Assembly (NCBI RefSeq): GCF_900177775.1
Contig: NZ_FXWH01000001.1
Coordinates: 124,001-188,000, forward strand
DNA: 64,000 nucleotides
DNA from: Pseudidiomarina planktonica
Lineage (GTDB): Bacteria > Pseudomonadota > Gammaproteobacteria > Enterobacterales > Alteromonadaceae
Reading direction: 5' to 3'
The position numbers and the translations under genes were made by a program. The notes below the pieces were generated by a model that was not told the DNA's origin, did no database searches, and worked only from the letters and a program-made list of their open reading frames with translations. Below are positions 28,405 to 37,180 of the stretch, one piece after another; position 1 is the stretch's first letter, and each line of letters starts with the position of its first letter.

Positions 28405-31017
28405 TTAATCTTGCTCCAATACCAAGCGCACCTTAGATGCTAACTCGAGTCTAGTATAAGGCTTGCTAAGAAGGTGAACTCCGCGATCCAAACGGCCATG
28501 ATGGACTATTGCGTTTTCGGTATAGCCTGAGGTGAATAAAACCCTCAATGCAGGGTATTTTTCTCTCGCTTTTTCTGCCAGCTCGCGACCGTTCATCCCA
28601 CCCGGCATTACGATGTCTGTCAAAAGGAGATCTATATCGATATTTTTTTCAAGAGCTTCAAGCGCGCTGGGCCCGGAGCCGACAGCGGTGACCTTATATC
28701 CGAGATAACGCAACTGACGCTCTAGATTCTGCATCACCAAATCATCGTCTTCAGCAATCAGAATATGTTCTGTACCACCCACAGGTAGATGTTGTTTAGC
28801 TGTTTCATAACTCTCCGTAACATTCCGAACTCTAGGAAAATACAGTTTAATGGAAGTGCCTTCGTTAAGTTCGGAGTATATCTTGATGTGTCCACCGGAC
28901 TGTTTGGTAAAACCAAAAACCATACTTAAGCCGAGCCCGCTTCCTTTTCCTATAGCCTTAGTGGTGAAAAACGGATCGAAGGCTTGGTTGATTGTATCGG
29001 CATCCATTCCTATTCCGGTGTCTGATACGCAAATCATGACATAGTCACCGGGTATAACCTCCGAATGATGATTGGCGTAATCGTTATCTAGAATCGCATT
29101 ATTGGTCTCTATCGTTAGTTTTCCACCGCTGTCCATAGCGTCTCGGGCATTAATGACAAGGTTTAATAAGGCAGTTTCAAGCTCTCCTGCATCAAGCTCT
29201 GCAATACCAAGCTGAGGGTTATTTACAAGCTCAAACTCGAGATCCTCTGGCAGTGTCCTACGAATAAGCGGCTGCATTCCTTTCAACAATTGACTCACGT
29301 CTGTCGGCTTTGGGTCAAGCGGTTGGCGACGGGCAAATGCAAGTAAACGGCTCGTCAGCTCAGCGCCTCTGCGTGCTGCAGACAAGGTCATTTCAGTCAT
29401 TTCTCGTAGATCGGAATCAGTAGCGCGGTCTATCATCATTTCGGCATTACCGAGAATGACGGTTAACAAATTATTAAAATCGTGTGCTATTCCTCCTGTG
29501 AGATGCCCAATTGCCTCGAGCTTTTGAGATTCGCGTAGTCGTTTCTCCATTTCAAGTTGCTCAGTAATATCGCGTTCAATTGCAACTAAGTGTGTACATT
29601 CTTCTTGGTCATTAATAAGGGGCACGATCTCAATTTCGAGATAATACTCCTGGCCTGATTTAGTGTAGTTAATAAGTTGCGCGCGAACTGTCTGCTCTTG
29701 TGTGAGTGCAGCTTTTATCTTATCTAGTTCTGCTCGGTCGGTTTTAGGACCCTGCAGCATCCTTGGGCTTTTGCCGATGATTTCGTCTGCGGAATAGCCG
29801 GTTATTTTTTCGAAGGCTTGATTAACATAAACAACTTCTGGGCCCGGCTCATTCAACGGGCTGGATTTAGTGATGATAATGATATCGTTTAGCCTTGACA
29901 CCGCAAGGTCTAACAGTTTAAGCCTTTCTCTTTCAATGCGGAGCACTGTAATATCTGAGAAATAAACCGATATGCCGTCTGAGGATGGGTAGACGTGAAC
30001 CTCCAACCATATATCTCTCGGTGAAAAGTGCTCTTCAAAATGGAGTTTTTGCTTTTTATCTGACGCTAATCTATATCGCTCGGCGAAAGGGCTGTGGTAT
30101 CCAATAGGGCATTTTTCCCAAATAATTTCACCAAAGAGCTCGTCAGCTGTGCTGCCGAGTATTTCAGCCGCCTTTTGGTTCACATAAGTAAAACGGAACT
30201 CATGGTCAAGGGTGAAAAATGCATCTGTAATACTTTCTACTGTGTGGCGGAATTTTGATGCGAGCTGGTTCGTCTCTTCCTGTAATCTGCGAAGGTCGTC
30301 TATGTCAATTGAGGAACCAAACCAGCGAGCAATCTCTCCTTTCTCGTCACGTTGAGCTACCGCTTGAGTTTTAAACCAAATGTACTCTCCGTCATGGCGC
30401 TGTAAACGAAAATCAACCTGATACGGGTCTCCAGTATTCACTGACTGACTCCATACCTTTATAGTATTTTCACGATCATCCGGATGGAGGAGTGCAAGCC
30501 AGTCATTAACCACCTGTTCTTTTGATTTTCCAGAGAATTGAGCCAAACTGTTGCTGACAAAATCGACAGCTCCGCTAGCATTGGCCGACCAGACTTGCAC
30601 CGGCATGGCTTCTATAAAGTCATCCATCGTCTTGCGCTGAGCTTGCTCCAGGCTCTTGATCTCAGTATTTTGTTGACTCACTGTGTGCAGTTTTCGAAAG
30701 TAAACGTAGGTTAGTAACAATGCTAACCCGGACAGTGCGCGATTGCTGACGATATAAACTTCCGGCAGGTTGGAAAGGTTTGGTGCCCATATATAGTAGG
30801 CCGCCGTTGCTAATAAAGCAGCTAAAAGCACGCCAATTTGATTGCGCTTACTAATACCGGGCAATGTCATAGCACAGATGAGCACAGGCACATACAGAGC
30901 GCCGTGGGCGAACCCTAGTGGCGTTAGAAAGTCCGTCAGAAAGACCAGAATAAAACCGGCCCAAACTAAAGCGATATTGAATGCGGTATTAGGGAAAAAG
31001 GTCGTCATTTTTTTCAC
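28405..31017 (-). CDS. hybrid sensor histidine kinase, 4 TM + 3 PAS + HisKA + HATPase + REC
   Basis: An 870-residue protein. The four-helix membrane module spans ~10-105, then PAS domains lie near 130-245, 260-365 and 375-495. The third is LOV-like in sequence (GKSPRMLQGPKTDRAEL) but lacks the photoactive Cys, so flavin photochemistry is not expected. HisKA has GGIAHDFNNLL, HATPase has NARDAMDSGG and FEPFFTTK-like FDPFFTTK, and a C-terminal REC has its phosphoacceptor in LLTDIVMPGG. It starts at a GTG overlapping the stop of the preceding micro-ORF as GTGA; an ATG at 31008 is an alternative. No HPt domain is present. Confidence 0.9.
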   Translation of the reverse strand: MKKMTTFFPNTAFNIALVWAGFILVFLTDFLTPLGFAHGALYVPVLICAMTLPGISKRNQIGVLLAALLATAAYYIWAPNLSNLPEVYIVSNRALSGLALLLTYVYFRKLHTVSQQNTEIKSLEQAQRKTMDDFIEAMPVQVWSANASGAVDFVSNSLAQFSGKSKEQVVNDWLALLHPDDRENTIKVWSQSVNTGDPYQVDFRLQRHDGEYIWFKTQAVAQRDEKGEIARWFGSSIDIDDLRRLQEETNQLASKFRHTVESITDAFFTLDHEFRFTYVNQKAAEILGSTADELFGEIIWEKCPIGYHSPFAERYRLASDKKQKLHFEEHFSPRDIWLEVHVYPSSDGISVYFSDITVLRIERERLKLLDLAVSRLNDIIIITKSSPLNEPGPEVVYVNQAFEKITGYSADEIIGKSPRMLQGPKTDRAELDKIKAALTQEQTVRAQLINYTKSGQEYYLEIEIVPLINDQEECTHLVAIERDITEQLEMEKRLRESQKLEAIGHLTGGIAHDFNNLLTVILGNAEMMIDRATDSDLREMTEMTLSAARRGAELTSRLLAFARRQPLDPKPTDVSQLLKGMQPLIRRTLPEDLEFELVNNPQLGIAELDAGELETALLNLVINARDAMDSGGKLTIETNNAILDNDYANHHSEVIPGDYVMICVSDTGIGMDADTINQAFDPFFTTKAIGKGSGLGLSMVFGFTKQSGGHIKIYSELNEGTSIKLYFPRVRNVTESYETAKQHLPVGGTEHILIAEDDDLVMQNLERQLRYLGYKVTAVGSGPSALEALEKNIDIDLLLTDIVMPGGMNGRELAEKAREKYPALRVLFTSGYTENAIVHHGRLDRGVHLLSKPYTRLELASKVRLVLEQD

Positions 31018-31106
31018 AAGGGTTTACCTCGAAGTGCGCGACGTATTTTTGTTATCAGTTCTGCACGAGTATAAGGTTTATTGAACGATGTGAGAGAGAT
31101 TTTCAT
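31014..31106 (-). pseudogene. orphan receiver-domain tail (30-residue micro-ORF)
   Basis: The frame ATG 31106 to TGA 31014 encodes MKISLTSFNKPYTRAELITK followed by IRRALRGKPL. It aligns with the end of both flanking hybrid kinases (LLSKPYTRLELASKVRLVLE and LLSKPYTRLELATKVRQVLD), so it is the last strand and helix of a REC domain without the rest. It overlaps the upstream gene's stop as ATGA and the downstream start as GTGA. It is a leftover from duplication and deletion among tandem hybrid kinases, possibly retained because it carries translational coupling. Confidence 0.72.
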
Positions 31107-34100
31107 TGGTGTGACGCCTCAGCATCGAGAACCTGGCGCACTTTAGTCGCCAGTTCAAGACGGGTGTATGGTTTGCTCAATAGCTCTACGCCTTGGTCTA
31201 GACGTCCATGATGGATTATCGCATTTTCGCTATAGCCAGAGGTGAACAGAACTTTAAGAGATGGATGCGTTTTTACTACACTATCTGCCAGTTCGCGACC
31301 GTTCATTCCACCCGGCATGACAATGTCTGTTAGAAGTAAATCAATATTGTTATTTGTTGCGAGCGCTTGGAGAGCGTCAGGCCCTGAAGAAACGGCTGTA
31401 ACCTGATAGCCTAAAGAACGCAATTGCCGTTCTAAATGTTGTAATACTAAGGAGTCATCTTCGGCAATCAGAATATGCTCCTTACCGCCCTGAGGCGACG
31501 AATCTGAAGCAGGTTGATAGCGTGTTTGCTGCATACCCCTTACCCGCGGAAAGTAGAGTTTGACGGAGGTGCCCTCGTTGGGCTCTGAGTAAATATTGAT
31601 ATGCCCACCTGATTGTTTGGTAAAGCCAAAAACCATACTCAAGCCCAGACCACTACCTTTGCCTAGTGACTTTGTGGTAAAAAACGGCTCAAATACACGC
31701 CGAGCCACTTCGGGACTCATCCCTACTCCGGTATCTGAAACACATATCATAATGTACTCACCAGGCGTGACTTCGGCGTGTCGCTCTGCATAATGTTGGT
31801 CCAGCATTGCATTGGCTGTCTCTATAGTGAGCTTACCTCCACCAGGCATTGCATCACGTGCATTAACTATCAAATTTAGTAAGGCTGTATCGAGTTCGTT
31901 GGCATCAAGTTCGGCAACGCCAAGGTCAGCTGCCGAAGAGAATTCAAGTTGAATATTCTCAGGCAGCGTGCGGCGAACAAGCTCTCGCATCGACTCCACG
32001 AGTTGATTTATATCCGTAGGTTTAGGGTCAAGTGGTTGACGACGAGCAAAAGCTAACAAGCGGCTCGTAAGCTCTGCGCCTCTCGTCGCGGCCGAAACCG
32101 TCATCTCTGCCATGAGCTTCTGTTCGGGATCAGTCGCCAGTTCTGCCATCATTTCCGCATTTCCTAAAATAACGGTTAACAAATTATTAAAATCATGGGC
32201 GACGCCTCCTGTTAGATGACCGACAGCCTCAAGCTTTTGCGATTCTCGCAGTTTTTCCGCTAACTCCATTCTTTCGGTGATATCGAGCATACTACCAACC
32301 ATTCGAATAGCTTTGCCGTTTGCGTCACGGATGACAAACCCTCGATCAATTACGTTGGCAATTTGACCATCCTGCTTGATGAAGCGGTATTCGTCGCTCC
32401 AATACTCCTGGTCACCGTCAATGACGTCATGGATCCGATTAACCACTTGGTCTAAATCGTCCGGATGGATACGACTTGTCCAGGACTCAGGCCCCGACTC
32501 TAGTTCCGACACTGAGTAGCCGAACAACTCTGTCACTGACTCATTCCACCAGATTTGATCGGTGCTAAAGTTCCAGTCCCAAATAACATCATTGGTGGCT
32601 TTCGATATGAGATTAAACCGTTCTTGGTGTTCATGTTCCCGAGTCACATCGCGGAAATAAACAGCCAAGCCGTCGGGAATTGGGTAGGCGCTGATGTCAA
32701 ACCACTTGTTCAGGGGAGGGAAGAATTCCCGAAAACGCACGGTTTCCTGATGTTCCAGCACTCTCTGATATTGTTGTTCTACCAGAGTTCCTTTAGATTC
32801 TGGAAATTCAGCCCAAACGTTTTTTCCCAGTAACTGCTCCGTCAGTCGATTCAATAGCACACCCGCCTGTTGGTTCAGATAAGTAAAGTGCCATTGGTGG
32901 TTCAATGCAAAAAAAGCATCACTGATACTTTCAAGGATATTGAGTTGACGTTCTTCCGCCTCATCAGCCCGGAGCTGCGCGTCGCGTAAGATGGAAATGT
33001 CTTGGAAAGCTCCCTGAACTGCAGTGACTTTATTCTGATCATTGTATTGCGCCTCACCAATAACCCTAACCCAAGGATGCCGTCCGTCCGGGCGTTGCAA
33101 TTGACAAGTTATATCAAAAGCTTTTCCGTACTGGACACATTGCTCAAACGCAGCTTCAACTATAGGGCGGAAGTCCGGCGCATAGAATTGTATTGCTTTG
33201 TTAACGTGTTCAGGCGAATAATCTTCAGGCATGCCATGAATATTAGCGGTCTCCGGCGTCCAGAATACCGACATGGAATCGAGCTCGACGCGCCAGCCAC
33301 CAAGCTTTGCCTTCTCTCCTGCCAGGCGAACAAGTTGCTCAGCCTGGGTCAATCTGTCCTGTGTTGTGACGAGAGAAGTGATGTCCTGAACGTATCCGAC
33401 AACGACTTCTCCTTCGGGAGTTATATGACGCTCGCCAACACCTTTAATGTGACGAATACTTCCATCACGGGCGATCACTCGGTGACCAAACAGGATCTGG
33501 TCGAGATGATCGTCAGAAAAGCTTTGATAAATCGCTCGAGCAGCGTCCTGGTCATCCGGGTGCACCATGGTAAAATATTTTTCGATATCAGGTGCCGAAA
33601 ACCAATGGGGTACATCGTAAATATCAAAGACTTGTCTGGACCAATTCAGATCGCCGGTTCTCGGGTTGTATTCCCAAGTACCGAGGCTTAGCAGTCGCTC
33701 GGCCGTTTTCATGCGAACCTCATGCTCTTGCAACTTCGACAGCGTCTGTCTCAATTCCTTTGAACGAACCACAATGTCTTGGAGAGCAAGTCGATTACCA
33801 GGTTCGGTAAGAGAATCTGTATTATCTTCTTGTATTATTTTTGTAACATCTTCCACTCGGTGCATGATGTACTCTACTGCCCCCGAGCTGTCCATTACTG
33901 GGCTATTAACAGGGCTCCAGAACCGCTCTTGAAACTCACCGGAAGGCAATCGTATGGGATAGCGCTGTACACCCATAATGTCGGCAGTTTTCATCGACAA
34001 GACTTTTTGTAAAGAGGCGGAGAGGCTTTTAACTCCATCTGTTGAGGAGTCATCAGGGTTGTCTGGAAACACTTCAAATAGTGTTTTGCCAATCAGATCG

Positions 34101-34237
34101 CCCGGCCGTGTCATCGTCGCTTTCAGATATTCATCAGTAACCGCAATAATCTCAAAATCTTCGGGCGCCAGTACCAGGATTTTTCCCGGTGACGCTCGGA
34201 AGAGTCGCTGGTAAAAGGCATCATTAGATTTGGTCAT
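31103..34237 (-). CDS. hybrid sensor histidine kinase, five PAS + HisKA + HATPase + REC
   Basis: A 1044-residue soluble protein with no signal peptide or membrane helix. PAS domains lie near 8-130, 185-290, 310-415, 425-530 and 540-655, several ending in the PAC-type DVT/DITE. Then comes HisKA with [20 protein letters not shown], HATPase with [29 protein letters not shown], and a C-terminal REC with LLTDIVMPGGMNG. From HisKA on it is nearly a copy of the 28.4 kb kinase, so the pair is paralogous while the sensor halves differ. The start is ATG 34237 with GGGGAA upstream. It lies 15 bp after the REC-EAL gene. Confidence 0.91.
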   Translation of the reverse strand: MTKSNDAFYQRLFRASPGKILVLAPEDFEIIAVTDEYLKATMTRPGDLIGKTLFEVFPDNPDDSSTDGVKSLSASLQKVLSMKTADIMGVQRYPIRLPSGEFQERFWSPVNSPVMDSSGAVEYIMHRVEDVTKIIQEDNTDSLTEPGNRLALQDIVVRSKELRQTLSKLQEHEVRMKTAERLLSLGTWEYNPRTGDLNWSRQVFDIYDVPHWFSAPDIEKYFTMVHPDDQDAARAIYQSFSDDHLDQILFGHRVIARDGSIRHIKGVGERHITPEGEVVVGYVQDITSLVTTQDRLTQAEQLVRLAGEKAKLGGWRVELDSMSVFWTPETANIHGMPEDYSPEHVNKAIQFYAPDFRPIVEAAFEQCVQYGKAFDITCQLQRPDGRHPWVRVIGEAQYNDQNKVTAVQGAFQDISILRDAQLRADEAEERQLNILESISDAFFALNHQWHFTYLNQQAGVLLNRLTEQLLGKNVWAEFPESKGTLVEQQYQRVLEHQETVRFREFFPPLNKWFDISAYPIPDGLAVYFRDVTREHEHQERFNLISKATNDVIWDWNFSTDQIWWNESVTELFGYSVSELESGPESWTSRIHPDDLDQVVNRIHDVIDGDQEYWSDEYRFIKQDGQIANVIDRGFVIRDANGKAIRMVGSMLDITERMELAEKLRESQKLEAVGHLTGGVAHDFNNLLTVILGNAEMMAELATDPEQKLMAEMTVSAATRGAELTSRLLAFARRQPLDPKPTDINQLVESMRELVRRTLPENIQLEFSSAADLGVAELDANELDTALLNLIVNARDAMPGGGKLTIETANAMLDQHYAERHAEVTPGEYIMICVSDTGVGMSPEVARRVFEPFFTTKSLGKGSGLGLSMVFGFTKQSGGHINIYSEPNEGTSVKLYFPRVRGMQQTRYQPASDSSPQGGKEHILIAEDDSLVLQHLERQLRSLGYQVTAVSSGPDALQALATNNNIDLLLTDIVMPGGMNGRELADSVVKTHPSLKVLFTSGYSENAIIHHGRLDQGVELLSKPYTRLELATKVRQVLDAEASHQ

Positions 34238-34252
34238 TTTTTATATTTCCCC

Positions 34253-35425
34253 TTATTTTTTGCTCCAAGCCGAAGCGGCTGACGAGTCCATGGGGCGAGC
34301 TATAAAGTAGCCCTGAGCTTCATCACAACCCAGATCTCTGAGGTAATTGAAAGCGATTTCGTCCTCTACACCTTCTGCTACCACGTTCAAACCTAATGAT
34401 TTGCCAAGCCCAATTACAGCAGCGACAATTTTCTGAGACTCCTCAGAAGTGGACAATGTTTTCACGAACATCTGGTCGATTTTTAATTCCGAGAAAGGAA
34501 GTCGTGCTAGTTGTACTAGTGAAGAGTAGCCGACGCCAAAATCATCAATAGATAACTGAAAGCCACGGATGCGGAACTGCGTCAAGCTCTCCAGTAAGGC
34601 AAGTGGATTATCCATACTGGCTGTTTCGGTTACTTCCAAAATGATACTCGATGGAGAAATATCATTCTTTTGACACTCGGTTAGCAACCAGCGAGGAAAC
34701 GTTTGGTCAAGCAAATTAAGTGGTGAAAGGTTGAGGGCGTACTTAAGATTCTGATCTCGTGCTGTTAGTGGTAGATTGGCCAACGCATAACGGTAAATTT
34801 GGCGCGTGAGTTCATTGATGAGGCCTGACTGTTCAGCGAGGCTAATGAACTGATCTGGAGGAATCATTCCGCCTTCTTTCTGTGGCCAACGAGCTAAACA
34901 CTCAAATCCTACTAACTTGCCGGTAAAGCAGGAGGTTTTGGGCTGAAAATGCGCCTCATAAGCATTATTGTTGAGCGCCTGACGAAGTTGGTCAACGCTC
35001 ACTGGCTGCATGTAAGGCTTGCGTAACGGAGCGATCTCCTCAGTATCTGATGCGAGCAAGGCCAGCAACTCTGTTCGGGAAAAGGGCTTCGATAGCGTGC
35101 CCAGTAATTTGAGACCGTTCTCGCGGACAGCTCTGGCCGATGAATCTAAAATACGGCCTCCAAGTCCTGACATCACAACTACAGCCGCCAGGCAATCTGC
35201 TTTAGCTAACTCATGAATGACCTCAATACCGTCACGGTCCGCCAGCTGAAGGTCGACGATAACGTGAGAGGGGGACCAGCTACGGACCTTTTGCATAAAG
35301 ACATCAGCATCACCAGTAAAATCAGTTTCAAAGGATGAAGATTTGGCCATAAAACAGATCGTGCTCGCGACATCTTTTTCATCGTCCAAAACCAATAGGC
35401 GACCTGAGTTTTTTGCTGCTTCCAT
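34253..35425 (-). CDS. response regulator with REC and EAL (c-di-GMP phosphodiesterase) domains
   Basis: A 390-residue protein. REC covers ~8-125 with acidic pocket Asp14/Asp15, phosphoacceptor Asp58 and SKPF Lys near 113. The EAL domain covers ~140-385 and has its signature as ECL at 175-177 plus the other catalytic residues: Asn in LNLSP, Glu in EVTET, Asp pair in DDFGVGYSS, Lys in LKIDQ, Glu in EGVED and the QGY end. Active hydrolysis of c-di-GMP to pGpG is therefore expected, gated by phosphorylation. It is first gene of the operon with the two hybrid kinases, its likely phosphodonors. GAGGGG precedes ATG 35425. Confidence 0.92.
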   Translation of the reverse strand: MEAAKNSGRLLVLDDEKDVASTICFMAKSSSFETDFTGDADVFMQKVRSWSPSHVIVDLQLADRDGIEVIHELAKADCLAAVVVMSGLGGRILDSSARAVRENGLKLLGTLSKPFSRTELLALLASDTEEIAPLRKPYMQPVSVDQLRQALNNNAYEAHFQPKTSCFTGKLVGFECLARWPQKEGGMIPPDQFISLAEQSGLINELTRQIYRYALANLPLTARDQNLKYALNLSPLNLLDQTFPRWLLTECQKNDISPSSIILEVTETASMDNPLALLESLTQFRIRGFQLSIDDFGVGYSSLVQLARLPFSELKIDQMFVKTLSTSEESQKIVAAVIGLGKSLGLNVVAEGVEDEIAFNYLRDLGCDEAQGYFIARPMDSSAASAWSKK

Positions 35426-35870
35426 GATAACCCCTCGTTTTTACACCGCCGTGTAAATTTGACCAAGAACAGCCAAAGTGTATGCAAACCAAAAATCGCA
35501 ATTGGCTTATTAAAGATTTTAAATAACACATCTAAATTTCAAAGCACACTCTCTTTCTGCTTTAAATGTAATAGGATCAGCATTATTTACACGAGATAAA
35601 ATGTAATGGCAGATTAAATTCGAACATCCTTTTAGGTGGCAGTGTAAACATCACCAAGTTAGTGCCTCGCATTTTGCAAAAGATGTTGATTTAATCGAAA
35701 CAAAATTCAGGATTACAATCGAATTTCATTATGTTTACTATTGTTTATATGAGTTAATCGTACGAAAAAATTCATTTAATATTATACAATTAACAAATTT
35801 TGGCATGTTACGATTAACAATAAATTATTAAAAATTTGAGCCAACTAAAATTATTTCCTCTGGAGCGTGT
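35426..35870. promoter_or_regulatory. AT-rich divergent control region with repeated TTTACAC/GTGTAAA half-sites
   Basis: This 445-bp region holds no supported gene. A tight dyad TTTACAC-CGCC-GTGTAAA lies at 35440-35457, 15 bp before the REC-EAL start codon. Further copies of the same heptamer are TTTACAC at 35586-35592 and GTGTAAA at 35642-35648. Four copies of one heptamer between the divergent REC-EAL operon and the MCP gene suggest a common regulator. The right 150 bp are extremely AT-rich and look like a promoter/UP-element or H-NS-type silenced region. Confidence 0.45.
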
Positions 35871-37040
35871 ATGAGCTTGGCTAACCTACCTTTCTCGCGG
35901 GTGAACGCGTTCAACTTTTTTATTATCGCGCTGGCGCTCGCCATGCAAAGCGCCTTTTTGTTTTTAGAGAAGTACGAAGTTCTTTTTAGTAGCCTTACGC
36001 TCGTATTTTTAGTTGTGGGATTTATCTCACAATTTGTTACCCGCCGTGTGATTGGTAGGTCGTTAAATGCATTAAAGCAAATGGCTAATGAGATTGGCGA
36101 GGGGAACCTTGATGCTCGTGTTGAACTCAGCGGCGCGACCGAGTTTGGACAAATCGCACGCTCGCTCAATCGGGCGCTTAAACGATTCGGACGCATCATC
36201 GAGCAAATTGATAGAACCTCGGATGGATTGAGTGAATTCGCGCATCGGACATCTGCGCTTTCTGACCGCTCTCATAGCACTAGCGAAAAATTGAGTGAGC
36301 AGTCGAGTCAATTGGCTTCAACAATGGAGGAGCTAAATGCCAGTATTAATGAGATGGTACACGCAATAACAAGAGTCAATGAGAATAGTGATAACGTTGC
36401 CTCGGTGAGTCGTGACTCTGAGCAGCTGATGGCAAAATTGGGCCAATGCGTTAGTGCTCTTATACAGTCGGTCAAAAGATTCGATGAAAGCTTTAATAAA
36501 GTGGAAAGTAGTGCTAGCAAAATTAATAATTTTGTTGAGTTAATTGAGTCAGTGGCCGAACAGACTAATTTACTGGCACTGAACGCAGCGATTGAGGCAG
36601 CTCGTGCGGGTGAACATGGTCGGGGATTTGCGGTTGTTGCTGATGAAGTTCGTTCATTAGCACAGAAGACTAAAAGTACAACGACGGATATCGTCGCGAT
36701 GACTGATGAGTTGAAAGAGGTTATGACTTCAGCAGGAAAAATAAGTGACGAAGCACTTTCATCTTCAAAGGAAGCTGAAGCAATCACCTCTCAGGCTACA
36801 AAATCGGTTGAAAATGTCTTGGCAGAAATCCAATCTATTAATAAAGAGTTAGATGCGGTTTCGCAGTCAAGCGAGCAGCAACAACAAGCTGTTGATAGCG
36901 TAAGTCGCAGCTCTCAAGTGTTGAGCGACTTATGTGACGGGGCGTTAGAGCAGTCTGAAACACTCTCACAAAATACGGACGAATTGAATCGTATGAGCTC
37001 TGAATTAGTTAAGCAGCTCGATAAGCTTGATGACGATTAA
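35871..37040 (+). CDS. methyl-accepting chemotaxis protein without periplasmic sensor domain
   Basis: A 389-residue receptor. Two adjacent hydrophobic helices (~12-32 and ~37-58) are separated by only a few residues, so there is no periplasmic ligand domain. A HAMP domain follows at ~60-110 ([20 protein letters not shown]), then a signalling coiled coil with the hairpin tip [20 protein letters not shown] and [18 protein letters not shown]. It signals to CheA/CheW, presumably sensing redox, membrane or cytosolic state. The ATG at 35871 has GGAG upstream. It is divergent from the REC-EAL/hybrid kinase operon and may belong functionally to it. Confidence 0.92.
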   Translation: MSLANLPFSRVNAFNFFIIALALAMQSAFLFLEKYEVLFSSLTLVFLVVGFISQFVTRRVIGRSLNALKQMANEIGEGNLDARVELSGATEFGQIARSLNRALKRFGRIIEQIDRTSDGLSEFAHRTSALSDRSHSTSEKLSEQSSQLASTMEELNASINEMVHAITRVNENSDNVASVSRDSEQLMAKLGQCVSALIQSVKRFDESFNKVESSASKINNFVELIESVAEQTNLLALNAAIEAARAGEHGRGFAVVADEVRSLAQKTKSTTTDIVAMTDELKEVMTSAGKISDEALSSSKEAEAITSQATKSVENVLAEIQSINKELDAVSQSSEQQQQAVDSVSRSSQVLSDLCDGALEQSETLSQNTDELNRMSSELVKQLDKLDDD

Positions 37041-37052
37041 ATGGTTCCAAAT

Positions 37053-37163
37053 AGTTGGTGGGGCGTGTGCCCACGCTTGATTATGGTGAGGATATTGGTA
37101 ATCGAATGATTGCCAATAATAGTGTTATCTCACGCGGTTCACAAAGCTGGCTGATTGCTCGGA
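37053..37163 (+). pseudogene. degenerate 3' fragment of a serine hydrolase gene
   Basis: The frame GRVPTLDYGEDIGNRMIA followed by NNSVISRGSQSWLIAR aligns with WRVPTYEYGEGIGELMIA and NHGGVSRGSQSWLMVI of the complete serine hydrolase ending at 22823. Nucleotide identity is also obvious (shared runs such as CGTGTGCCCACG and GATTGCCAAT). The HGG box is degraded to NNS and no start or stop belongs to it. It is a relic of a second copy, now lying at the far end of the signalling gene block. Confidence 0.75.
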
Positions 37164-37180
37164 CTTTTATGGAAACACTC

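Noticed and set aside
33002-33691. 229-residue plus-strand ORF
   Set aside because: Fully antisense to the PAS-rich kinase gene; no family resemblance and no ribosome site.
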